Positions 33,002 through 47,500 of a stretch of 64,000 nucleotides of DNA are shown piece after piece. Under the pieces are notes generated by a model. It saw only the letters and a program-made list of their open reading frames with translations, had not been told where the DNA came from and searched no databases. This stretch comes from Lepidodermella squamata. Lineage: Eukaryota; Gastrotricha. The DNA lies in assembly GCA_047495785.1 (NCBI GenBank), contig JBLDXI010000002.1, positions 1,612,001-1,676,000 on the forward strand, given 5' to 3'. The translations under genes were made by a program, and so were the position numbers. The first letter of the stretch is position 1, and each line of letters starts with the position of its first letter.

Positions 33002-35709
33002 TCAGACAGCACCTGTGATAGCGGCGGCGGCAACTGGGGGCGGGATCGTAAGAGGAGGGTTTATAATTTGCATCAGAATTGCATCACTCTTCTCGGGCGT
33101 GTTTTCGTTGGCGGAACTTAGCAGCTCCAAGAACCGAAGTTGAACGCGGAGTTGCAAACACTCCTCGCTTTCTGTCATGATATTTTTCTCAAGCTCTTGG
33201 ATCGCACGCTGTTAAACAGATCGCAATTCATTACTAACCACGTAAATTTCGAAAATCTCACCTCGAGTTTTTCATTTTGGCGCATGAGTACAACTGCCTT
33301 ATGAGTGTTATTAAGGTGGGTGTCTTCATCGCTGGTAGTGCTACCCTCACTATCGTCGCCATCGTCCAGCTCATCGTGAGCGACGAGGGCCATCGATGAG
33401 CCTGCAATAGCTGATGGCATGCTCAAGCCGCCCTCGGATTCGGCCATCGAGTCTGTATCAGGATCTTTGTGGTCCGCAATCACACCAGCTAGTTGCTTGA
33501 TCAGCTGACGCTCGGCTTCCAATTGCCTTTCAGTATCTTGAACTATAAGAGAATTTTTTTTATCGAAAAGTCCAGCTTACAATATTTTGAAACTTACTCA
33601 GATTCTGATATTCAGCTTCCTCGATTTTCAACCATAAATAAGCCAACTGAATACTTCTGCGCTGTTCCAGGAGCTCAGCGGCTTGAACAGCTTCTGGCTC
33701 CTCCTTAGCAGGAGTGACATTATTTTGCGGAGCTTGGACAGGACTCGCAACTTGAACAGGTTTCACCGCCTCCGATGTGATTTTCTCGACAGGAACTTGT
33801 CTAGAAGAAACGGGCGCGGTATTTTCATTAGTTTCCGGTTTAGCAGGTACGACCCGCGGAGGTTGAATAACGGCAGGGGAAGGTTGAGGCTGCTCAGACC
33901 CATTCGAGGCCGGTTGAGGGGCTGGGACCGGCTGAGATTCGGGTTTCGGCGCAGGTGGTTCGTGAACCTCGGGTTCCTTCGCCGGAGTCAGATTCATGGT
34001 TGCATCAGCAGATTGAGTTCCAACATTCTGAGGCTGAGAAAATAGAACGAAATATAAAATTCTAATAAATTGGATTTTGAAATAAACTCACATTCCTAAC
34101 TTTCATTTGCTTTAACAAGCCGAATAAATCTTTCAATTCCGCGTATAATACTCGAGCGTTATCACCGGTTTGCTGTTGCTGTTGCGCTTGGTCAATTTCT
34201 TGTTGCGCCGAGCCATTTCCGTTAGACTGTTGAACTTGCTGCTGAGTTTGCTGTTGCGTCTGTTGAGCAGACCCCTGATCGCTCTTACCAGTCGAATTGG
34301 TTCCACCTGACTGTGAACGGTTATTCTGGCCGGCGGAGATGTCTGACGTTTGAGAATTGTTCTGAGAATTCGCAGAAACTTGGTCATGAGCCGATTTCGG
34401 GGTCGTAGATGTCGAGTCTTGTGCACTGCCAGGTGTGGAAGATAAAATTCCACCGGGCCTGCGTCCAGTTTCAGTGTACTTTTTCAGCTTTTTCAACTAA
34501 AATAAGGGAAATCATAACCATTTTAAATTATATGGTAAAATTGCTATCAAATACCTTTCTTTTCAACTGAGTAACGATTCGTTGTTGCTCCCAACTCTGC
34601 TCAACAGCAGCTTTATCCATCGGACTTGGCTCCCCGCCAAGGTCCGCAGAGGAATTCGCAGCTAGTCGTGCGAGAAGGCCTTCTAAATGCATTTCGCGCC
34701 ACCTTAGATCCTCCTCTACAGCAGCAATCGCGTCGGGAAGGCACAGAACCCATTGTGGGACATAAGGCCGAATAGTAACGCCAGGAAACAATTCATCGAC
34801 GTGTTCGATAAATACAACAAGTAAGCGATGACTCATTTGCAGCGTCGTTTGTAACGAAAGAGCTAAACTCGCAGGTTTAACAGAGGTTATCGAACACAAA
34901 TGACGTAAATGCACGGTAAGCCATGCCAAAACTGTGCGGTTAATCACTGGAAGCTCTGCTAAAAGCTGTTTCAACTCAGGCACGCATCGTTCGGGCCGAG
35001 AATCGGCCGCGTTTTCGAACTGCTGGATTAAACTGGTGGTTAATAATGGGGTAGGTAACATGCGAAGATAAGCTTGAAGTAGGCCAGCTATATCGGCTGG
35101 ATTGCACGAGTCGAGCGAAACTAATTCCCCGCGTTCATAGCTGTCACGAAGTCGATCAACTGCCACCTTATCAGCGGCTCTTTGATACAAACCCTGAAGA
35201 GATTCGAGCTGCGAGGGAGACGCTGCCGATGCCAGACGTTGCTCCAGATAATCGATACACTCACGAACGATAACTGGAAGAGCTGTGTCGTGACAACGTG
35301 GGGCTGATGCTAATGGTTGACCGAAAACGGGTCGGCCCTCGAGAAGTACGACCAAGTCGGCGGGCAACGGCGAAATATTTGGCATCGACATGTCAAGATC
35401 GGGAAAGACATTGTTGCTATTAGGTGTACCTCCAAGAGACGGAACTGTCGAGCTGCGAGGTCGGTCGACAATCGGCTCTTCATTTATTTTCACACTTTTC
35501 TGCTTCTCCTTCTTGCCAGCTGAAGGTAATCGAAATGTCGGTTTTTTGAGCGACGAAGGCTTCGAGGGTCTGCTTCCACGGCTGGAAGTATCACCAGATG
35601 CTCGGTCAGGCGATTTGTCGCCAATCTTGTTGTAGCCCTTTTCTTTTTTATTCTTCTTCTTATCTTTAGATGGTTGCTCCTCGTCGACGGCACCTGATTT
35701 CTTTAACAT
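33002..35709 (-). CDS. RALBP1: RalA-binding protein 1 (RhoGAP domain), RLIP76-like
   Basis: Five exons: 35709-34555, 34496-34092, 34033-33598, 33542-33262 and 33208-33002, 827 aa (human 655). A basic, Ser/Pro-rich N-terminus with repeated lysines is followed by a RhoGAP domain at about 125-310 (FGQPLAS, ALPVIVRECIDYLEQR, SYERGE, ADIAGLLQAYLRMLPTPLLT, ELPVINRTVLAWLTVHLRHL, FIEHVDELFPG). Then come the WEQQRIVTQLKRKLKKLKKY segment typical of RALBP1 and a long Gln/Ser/Pro-rich insertion (exons 2-3). The C-terminal coiled coil has LMRQNEKLERAIQELEKN and QLRVQLRFLELL, equal to the Ral-binding end of RALBP1. RALBP1 links Ral GTPases to Rac/Cdc42 control and to endocytosis. The usual arginine finger (GxYRxSG) reads GLYQRAA here, with Gln 176 at the arginine place, so GAP activity may be reduced or lost. 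Confidence 0.88.
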
Positions 35710-36911
35710 GGCGCAAAATACTCACAGGAAAAGTATAAAATCTATGGAAACACAAAAGCACGATACAGAAACACAGGAAGATATGGCAACACCGGTATAT
35801 ATGATGCAAAACATTGGTCTGAATAAAATCAAACTATTAGAGCTTTAAACTGTAAATCTAAGGGTCCCGCTGTACAAATCACCTCGAGAGATCTCAATTT
35901 CCCCGAGTTTATTATGCATCATGGCAACGGTGAATGTAATAACGCGAATGTAGAATGCGCCGAAACTGTATTCGATCTGATGGCAGTTAATTAATTCATT
36001 CATATTGCTGACTCAAATTGGGTGACAAGTGAAGGGATCGCAAACAAGACCCGCCGCTTTGAACTGAGGACGGCATGGGGCGATTTCCTTCAGTCACATT
36101 ACAGGATTTCTAGCTCTAAGAGAACAGATTAGGAGGTGCAGGGTACATAGGTCAGAAGGCTCAAACTCAAGCTATCAAGCAACAAGCACCAGCTGTTCTC
36201 TGCTATTCACGGTCTTCGAGAAATGATTTTTTCATGAAAATCCCGTTTGCAATTCACCCAAATAGCTTTCTAGCCCCACAATCACTAAAAAATATTATCC
36301 TTAATAAATTCGACAAGTGATGTTAAGCTAATTCTAGTGTCAAACAATATCATGTGGTAGCAAATTACTGATATCATAAGTGAAAACGAATATGTTCCTC
36401 GGTTTTTTCGTGGCGTGCAATGCCATGGACGCCATGCCGCATTCCAGTTCTGCTGTCATCGTTAGTAAAGTTCTAAACGTATCAGAAGTTTTGTCTCTCG
36501 TTATTTGTTTCTTCGTAAACTTTTTGCTTGCTTCTCATTCAGATCTACAGCCTCACCACGTTTTTTCAATCTAAGAATCTAAGAATTCATGATAAAGCGG
36601 GAAATATCGTCATGTGACTGCTTGCGACTTTTTTGTTACATTTGCTCAAGATTTTGAATTCTTCTCTATGATGCTTTTTTTTGGAAAAATGTGTTTGCAA
36701 ATTGTCAATGCTTGTCTGTTTTCATTGTTTGGTTAATGTAGTTCTGGGTTCCATGGTACATTTATGTTGAAATTACTGCCCTCTATCTGTCGCAAATTTG
36801 AGCAACTAAGCGTGCAGAAGGCTAAAGTTTGTTCTTTCGTCCTGTCGTGTGAATCAAACAGAATCTTAATATTCATTCGAATTACTCTAGATTTTTGCGC
36901 AAAGTTCTTTA
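35710..36911. other. Intergenic between RALBP1 and DDX5-like (divergent starts)
   Basis: About 1.2 kb with both flanking genes reading away from it, so it likely carries both promoters. I see no CDS of note and no clear TATA box. Confidence 0.5.
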
Positions 36912-39664
<2,753 letters not shown>

Positions 39665-40328
39665 ACGAGCCTGTCGCATCCGAACTAGTTTCTATCAAAC
39701 AAATTAGCGGTTTATTAATAAAATAAAGTAAAATCAGTAGCCGTGAGTCTTGTTATCACGGTGACAGTCATTGGACGAAAGTTATCGCAAACATGATTTT
39801 AAACGGTGAAAATGTAAAAATTATTAAGGCGTGTGCTATTTCTTTCTGCGCTGCTGTTTTCTCGGCTCGTACTGATTCGACGAAAACACAGTGTTTCCCG
39901 TCTGCAATGTTGTAGTAGTTTTGTTGCGCTTGGATGACAAAAATGTGTATCGGAATCGGCATTGTGAAGTTCGAGTGGTTTTAGCTGTTTTCGTATAAAT
40001 GTTTGTTCACTATGTTACCTATGTATATTTACTGCGTTCGATGTTATACTTGAAGCTATTGAAGAATTTTGCGCGTCGTTAAGTTCAGTGTCTCAGTATT
40101 GCCTGCACGGAGTAGTCGCGAGGCATTTTTATCTGGCGTTGAAAAAATGAAAACAATAAAGAAAATACGTTCAATTAAATTTTGCTGTTTTTACCCATTA
40201 TTAGAACCATTTATCGCACGAATGAATTTTTTCGCCAATTACTAATGGTTAGCATCTCAGATTAATACTCAAAAGTAAGCTTTTGATTAAATTAAGGCGG
40301 ATATTTTAAATTTCTCTTCTTTTTTAAG
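39665..40328. promoter_or_regulatory. Spacer DDX5-HLH with pyrimidine tract and AG at the ATG
   Basis: DDX5 3' flank with AATAAA near 39719 and 39723. At its end a pyrimidine-rich tract (CTCTTCTTTTTTAAG) places an AG directly before the ATG of the next gene, as expected for a trans-splice acceptor or a cis acceptor of a short unseen leader exon. Confidence 0.4.
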
Positions 40329-40954
40329 ATGGTCAATTGCACAATGCGTTCTCAAGGTCATAAGCATCGAAGGAAGCCTCCTCAACTTGGATTGAATCGA
40401 GTGCGAAAATCGATCGACAAATCTTCGAAGAAATCATCATCGAAACCTGACCCAGCATTAGAGGCTGCATTTACTGAACTGCGAGCTACTCTCGCCTTTT
40501 CTGGAGAATCGAACTTTCAACCTCTCGACGATGAAGAACAAATCCTTCTGGCGACCATTCAGCGAATCCGAGACCTTGAACGCGAATTGGTCGACAGTGT
40601 TGTCGGCTCTGAAGCGAGTAGTTCCGAGAGGAAAGAGGCGATTGACTCTATTCGATCGTCATTTTCAACCTCGAATTCTAGTTTGGCGAACGAAATGGAT
40701 TGCGCAGTGCCTAATAAGAAGCCTTCGTCAAGCCGCCGACTGAATTTGTTAGTTTTGATAATTTTTAATTGATTTTCATTATTTTGAATACTTCTAGCTC
40801 TGATTTAAAACCCGAGACGAACCCTCAAGAAGACGCAAATTTGCTTGAGATGGAACAGTTTCTGGAAGATTGCGACCGTTCGTCGATTTTCGACGGCTTT
40901 GAAGCATCATTTGCCCGCCTGGTCAACACGAATGTTGATAAAAGTGCCAAATAG
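40329..40954 (+). CDS. Small protein with helix-loop-helix-like region (ID-like?)
   Basis: Exons 40329-40747 and 40798-40954 (50-nt intron) give 191 aa. The N-terminus is very basic (KHRRKPP, RVRKSIDKSSKKSSSK). Two predicted helices follow: AAFTELRATLAF and, after a loop, EEQILLATIQRIRDLERELVD. The second resembles helix 2 of HLH proteins such as ID/emc (E-IL--VI-YI-DL---L), and the spacing fits an HLH loop. The canonical bHLH basic motif (ERxR) is not evident before helix 1, so an ID-like dominant-negative dimer partner or a divergent bHLH are both possible. The rest is Ser-rich, ending in an acidic segment (LLEMEQFLEDCD) that could form an activation or interaction helix. A second in-frame ATG lies at 40344. 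The identity needs a profile search. Confidence 0.45.
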
Positions 40955-41380
40955 TAGTTGATAACTTGATTTGTCATTGTTTCTCGTTTTTTTGTTATTC
41001 AATTTTGTGCAGCGACTCCGATGCTCATTCCAGTTGCTAAAAACGAACATGTTGTGCTAATTTTTCTCTACCGTTCTGGTTTATTGTTTGTCAAAACTTG
41101 ATTCCTCAAATTCTATTTGGTTCAGACGTTGAATATACTATATATAAATATTATATCAGAAATCGAACTATATATATATCAGAACAAAACTGGGTAAGAC
41201 TTGTTATGATGGAATGATAATCTCTCTTTTTTACTTGATTTTCTATTGCCGACTATATGAATAAAATCGAACGATTTAAAGCACGGCTTTGTTTTGATTG
41301 GCTTTGATTTCACGCACCTAAGATTCCAGCCAATTATTTGTTTTTTTAGTCTTTCTTTCATGATGAAAATTTCCTGAAAC
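40955..41380. promoter_or_regulatory. Spacer HLH-DET1 with T-tract acceptor
   Basis: No gene. TTTTTTTAG with AG at 41348-41349 lies 31 nt before the DET1 ATG and could be a trans-splice or leader-intron acceptor. Confidence 0.35.
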
Positions 41381-44324
41381 ATGACATCTCCATCACCTCC
41401 GCCCTCGTATTCCGTGCCGTTAGCCTCGAGTAATTTTCACAATGCCTCGGTGAATAATGACTCGACTCGCGATTCCAACGAAGATCTCATGTGGTCGAGC
41501 GCCCTGAAGCGGCGCGTTGAGGATGACCAATATCCTAGCGGGTCATCGCTTCTCGGCCAACTCCACCGGCGGCAGTACGATTGCGGACGACATCCGCCGT
41601 CGAAAGCCTGGTTTCGGTCCCGGCGAATCGCTCAAAAAATTCTGCCCAATCTCACGATAGCCGACGTGAAACGGCGGTTCATCTTCCCGCGGCGCTTCTC
41701 ACCCGACGGTCGCTACCTGGTCGCTTTCAACACAAGTCAAGTGCTCATCTACGAATTTCTCGGAACCGGACGGCTCAATCAGGCGGTGCACAGCTACTTC
41801 GAAGCCCTGAATAAGCCGAAATCTTCAATGAATAGCAGACATCGGCCAAGTCAACCTATTTCGATCGGCAACGACTACTGGGTTCGCGCCAACAGTCTTT
41901 CATCATTCTCAGACAAGTAAGAAAATTTTTCTTCCCTCAAAATATGAGCTTTGATAAAGATTATTAAGCTGGATTTTAGGCTTTGAGGCCTTAATTTTGA
42001 GTTGAGGAGGAAGAGTTTAATTGTCCTGAACCGTCAGCTGCGACCCATCGCAATTCCAAACTGACATTGCGCAACGCATTCAAAATAAAAAGAAAGCGAT
42101 TAATAATATTGACATCACTAATAGCAGGCTGACGGATAGAGATGCGCGGTAAAACCTGTTCGGAAGATAACCGAAATAGTAGAAAAATTAAAGAAGTCAC
42201 GTTTTAAGCACGGAAAATCTTTTTTCTATCATTTATCTTGAGAGAAGATCGCAACAGCATGATAGCTTCCACAAGATCGGAAGACATGCGATATTTCAAA
42301 GGTGGCAAGGCTAATTTAATCTGAGAGAGCACAATTAGTCTATGCGGAATCACAACGTTTAATTTTATTTGAATGTAACAATTTGTCTCCGAATTTCAGC
42401 TGTGGAGCTTTCGACTCGTGTTTCAAAATTGTTGCCACCGTCGATATCGGCTTGCCAGCCGAATCATTGTCACGTGACGTCGCGTTGTTCACAGCAAGCG
42501 AGGGTGGCCGGTACCTGATCGTTGCAAGTGTGTACCCCGGTATCCTATTCGACGAAGACCTTCACCCGGCAACCCCGGCTGAGCAGCGTCAAACCTCGGA
42601 ATCACTCCCGCTTCGAAATCCAAGCGCGCTACAACACGTATCTCTCCACATCATCGACATAATTTCCGGTGTGATAACAGACTCAATCACGTTTCGATGT
42701 GATATTATAAGTTTGTCCTCCGCGAACCCTGGCATTTGTATGGTAAATGGTGACAGACTCGCGGTTCTCTCGATTCAACACCAAATCGTGCATATTTTCG
42801 ATGTTTCAAGCCGTTTCACCCCGGTTGCGAAATTAGGCCCATACGGCTCGTCGCCCGATGATTTCCAAACGATCGAACGCGTCTTCCCCGGCTCAGTCCC
42901 GCCGCCTAATCAAGGACCCCACTCAATGGGCACATTGAAACATCGCCTCCTCACCTATTTGTACTTCAGTGTGAAAAGCCAACCCGGTAACCCGGCTGGA
43001 AATCTGCTGAAATTCCACTCGCAAATGGACGATGTGTTGCAACTGCGCATGTTTCGTATGCAATTGTTGGACCGCGATCATGTGCTGATCAAACTGGCCC
43101 CGGAACGGGTGCTTCTAGCTATGCTGGGCCAGGCCGGTGCCGGCAGTGTGGCTAATATTGGTGCTTCCGTGAGTATCGACGCGGCGTCTAGCGGCAATTC
43201 AGCGACTGCAGCTGCGATTTCGGCCCAGCTGAGATCGTCCTCTTTGCTCGTTATTTACAGCCTCCAGAAAGATCAAGTCATCGCAATGCTACAGGTATTT
43301 ATCTTATATCCCTATGTTTAAGGAGGCTAAATATTTTCATAGGATGGCAGTGATGCAACTCTTGACGTTGTGCTCCAAAATGCTGATTGCATCTTAGCCC
43401 ACACCGCTAGTACCATCGAAAGCCGGTCCGAGGCCGGTAACATCTCGCCGGCTGTTCATCCATTCGCCAGCCAAGCCGCGTTGAGGGTACCGACTAATTG
43501 CGAGGTTGCGAAATGCATTTTCGCGCAGCATCGCCGCGTCAATTCTCGGCTAGCGGCAGCGACAAGTGGCGGTGGGGGTCGGGCTGAGGCGAATTGCCGG
43601 GCTATGGCTGCTTTCCTGTTTCAACCGTCTCAATCGCATTCACCTTCGCCTTATGTCGATTACTCGCTTTTCGCGTTCGACGATCGACTGTTATCGCCTC
43701 TTCTTGCCGATGCAAAGCCTCGGCAGTTGACTCCAACTGGAGCTGCTCTTCGCCTTTGTAAGCTTTCAGTTTCAAAATAATTGAAAAATTCAAGTTTTTC
43801 AAAAAATTAAGGAGGATTTTTTATTTTTGTATCGAATTTTTCCTAACATGTTTTTCCAATTTAAATTTGATTTTTTATTAAAAAATCCATTTTCATCGTA
43901 GGCGAATTAGAAACTTTTGAGACTTTGAGACTGAAAATATGAAAATTTGAAATTCAAGGGTTCCGAATTGAGAAATGCTAGTTTTGAAAATAGCTGATTT
44001 TTCCTATTTTTATGAATTTTTACAGTTTACCCGACGACTGGGCACTCTGCGTGCCGGTTATTTGTTTCATGCGGTCCTAATTGCCACCCTCACAACTGTC
44101 CGTGCAATGAATTTGCGACTCACACGATGCCAGGCGGCTTGGGCAATAACGACGCCGATTCGCGGCCGGCGGCGCAGTCTTTCCCGTTTCGGACTCTCGT
44201 TTCAACTGTCATTCACCCGTGGCTTCCGCTGGTGCTGTCCTATACCCGGCTAGTGCCTACCGACCCGTCATTCGCGACAACCCCGATGGATTTGTTGAAC
44301 TTGCACATCCCATTCTCGCCGTGA
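41381..44324 (+). CDS. DET1: DET1 (de-etiolated 1) homologue, CRL4 ubiquitin ligase component
   Basis: Exons 41381-41916, 42400-43294, 43343-43757 and 44026-44324 give 714 aa (human DET1 550). Family signs in order are ILPNLTIADVKRRFIFPRRF plus SPDGRYLVAFNTSQVLIYEF near 95-130, HVSLHIIDIISGVITDSITF, the VNGDRLAVLSIQHQIVHIF block, TLKHRLLTYLYF, LRMFRMQLLDRDHVLIK and the C-terminal SPYVDYSLFAFDDR and LFYPTTGHSACRLF. DET1 works with DDB1, DDA1 and COP1 in CUL4-based ubiquitin ligases that degrade transcription factors such as JUN and ETS members, in the nucleus. Extra length comes from low-complexity insertions, including an Ala/Ser-rich stretch near GAGSVANIGASVS and a His-rich, Cys-rich insertion near the C-terminus. 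Introns 1 (483 nt) and 3 (268 nt) are long for this window. Confidence 0.88.
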
Positions 44325-44575
44325 ATACTAATACTATTTCAGCGAAGCAAATTGTGGTCGTTTTCTTTCATTATTTTATTTTACCCAAACAAATGTTGAA
44401 GAAGTAACAATCTCTTCATTAAAAATTTCGGCAATTTTTTAGGTGATTGGGCTTCAAAGATATTACTCCATAACAAAAATTTGCTGTGTTACTGTTTTAG
44501 TTCACTGCTTATATTATAAGGAAAGATATGAAATTATTAAAAAAAAATCTTGTTTTTATTAGAGATTTAATCATA

Positions 44576-47500
44576 ATGGCGAGACAACTTGATTTTGACA
44601 TCGACGATTTGCTTGATGACATCGGAGATCAAAAGCCGCAAAAATCAACGTTCGGCCGAATCGTGCCAGCCACCATAAAAACAACCCCGGTCGCGTCAAA
44701 AATCGACGATGATTTCTACGATGACGAGCCTATTTCCGAGGCGAATGTCGCTGATATTATCAAGTCTGTCGAACCTGATCAATTAGACAGTAAATTATTC
44801 GGTAAAAAAGACGCGAATCAGCCAATGTTCTCCAGTTCGGCCAGTGTCGATTTGAACTCAACTGGAAAAACCTCCACTAGCAATTTATCCGATAAAACGG
44901 TGATTGAAAAGCCGATGTCAGCCCCTGGGATGAGATCAACGCCAGTTTCGAAACCTGCACCAAAGGCTAGTTCTGGGTTTGATGACTTTGAGGTGGATTC
45001 TCTGCTGCCCGATGAAGCGCCTACTAAGCCTTCATCCGCTCATGGCGCGTTGGTAACGAAAGACACGGACATGAAAGCGTCGTCTTTGCCGCTACCGGAC
45101 TCAAAATCCGGGCAAGCTGGTTCGAAGACTTCGTTTGAACTATCCTCGTCCGGCGAATTTTCCGCCTCAAGTTACATGCCATCCACAGGGCCGACTCGAT
45201 CGGCTGTAGGCGGGTCGAAATCTGTTAGTTTCGCCGATGACCGCCCGCCAACTCGGGTTGGTAAGAAGCTGGACCTAGACAGCGGGAGCGATTGGCTGGA
45301 ACTGGCGGGCGGGGGCGGTTCGTCGAAAAGTTCAGCCCTGGATGATATTCTATCGTCTGCAACGTCGACGTCATCGCGAAGACCTGGAACGCAACAGACC
45401 TCGCAAACAGCGGCGAAAACTGACGTGGCTAAGCCGAAATCGGCACCGGGTGGGCTGGATCTGGACGGAGACAGTCATAGGGCGTCTCAGGCCCGTGGTC
45501 CAAGCGCGAATTCAGCGTACAGTTTGATGAAGTCTGAACGAGGTGAGTCTTAGATTTGTTTAAAATGTCTACTTTTACCATATTTTATCGAGCAATATCA
45601 TAATTTTTAATCAATTTACGGTTATTCAAGATGAAGATATTCCTATCACGAAACCGGGCTTGTCGGTCCTTTCTATTTTGAACGAGGATGACGACAGAGT
45701 TGATAACAAACGTAAATCTCATCAGTGAAAGCAATGAGGCGTAATTCTGTTGTTATTTCGGGCATTTTTCTGCTGCTTTTATCATCATTTTACATAATTT
45801 ATGCGGAATGCTTTGGCTTTTTTATTTTATGTTGTCTTTGTCTTTTGTTCGTCTTTCGTAACTTTGTTTTTTGCTCTGGGCATGTAAATTTGGTTATTTT
45901 TTTTATTCTGAATTCCACCTTAATTTATTTCGTAATTTTCAGCCCCATCTCCTCCGACTAATCTTCCAGCTGCGCCGAGTTACAGTGCTAGTTCATTAGC
46001 AGGATCGAACTCTACGCTAGGTACACCTGAGGTCCGGACAGCTCCGAAAACTCGCCCGACCGTTGGATCTGCAACTGCGGCTAGCATTTTGCTGGACAGC
46101 GATAGTGATTTGTTCACTGCTTCAGGCGACTTTAACCCGTTGCGGACGAGACGACCGCAGAGTGGCGGAACTGATGCTACGGAACAAGTCCCAGTCGCCG
46201 CCCCGCGTCAGCAAACGCCTCCTGCCACGGCAGGCGCTGTGGTCGGTGGTCTCCCGGCTGTTCTAGGAGATGCATTGGGTGCGGATGCTAGTGCAGTTTC
46301 TGAACTTACCCGTTTGGTTCAGCTTCATAATCGCGAATCTCAGTTGACCTCTGAACTGACTGCGGTTCGCCGGCATATGGACGTCAATCGGCTGTACCTG
46401 CAACGAATTTTAGGTAAAATAAATTTATTTTAAAGAGGATTTTTTTACGATTTGTTGACAATTATCATGAAAAATCAGAATTTGTTGAGGAATATTTTCA
46501 ACGATTGTAAAGATGATGAGATTTATTAATTGGTATCATTTCATTTCAAAAAACATCGGGTTGAAAGGTTGCTCTTCCGAACTGCAGAGTCGTCACGACA
46601 TCCTAAAGTGGAATTAAGGCCATTAATTAATTAAATAAATTAATTAATTAAAGAGTAAATAAATTAATTAAGAGTGGAATTAAGGCTCAATCGCGCATAA
46701 AATGCCAGAGTAGTACTGTGAAGGTCTCCGGTCAAGCAACTAGACTGAATTAACCACAAACTGCTTTATTCGACAAGAACCCCCTTCAGGGCCACATAGG
46801 GCCCGTTTATATAAGGTAAGGGCACGCGACCCTGTGTGGCGGGATGCGACAGGTGGCCCCTTGGCACGAGAGCAGCGACGGGCGAGGGCTAGCCAAGTGG
46901 TCACAAGTACATCAAGGGAACTCAATTATTGGCAGGTGTGGGAGCAGCGAGTCTGTTAGGTCCTACTTAGCTCGTGTATGGCAGAATTAAAATTGGACTG
47001 TGTCTTTCGGCCGGGGGAGGGAAGAGGGGCGTAGTGGCGGAGACAACGACTTTGTGAGCGATTTTAGGTGACAGTAAGCTGAATTCGCGCAGCAAGAGGT
47101 CGGATGTGGTTGGCCAATGCAACTTGTTGCAAACGAGCGTGGTCCTGTAATTCCTTGGGACCCGCGAAGAGCGAATATACCCCACAGCAAATAAATCTGT
47201 TTTAATGCGTCCTTCAGTTGGGAAATCTGCTACTCGCTGCTTTGTTCTCTCAAGACGAACCAGTTTTTGAGGAATATCTATGTGCAAAAATGCTGGATAT
47301 TTCTGCAAGATCTCGCGTTGATCACCACTCCGTAAGCAAATTGCCTTATCGGCGACACATTATTTAAATTTTCTCAGTTGCAAATGTTGCGTGAATAATT
47401 CGATAGCTATCCATTACAGATTCTTTCATGAACTCGATGTCCTGATGACTCGATGTATGATTTTACTAGCCCTAGCAACGCTAGTCGACGACCATGATGA

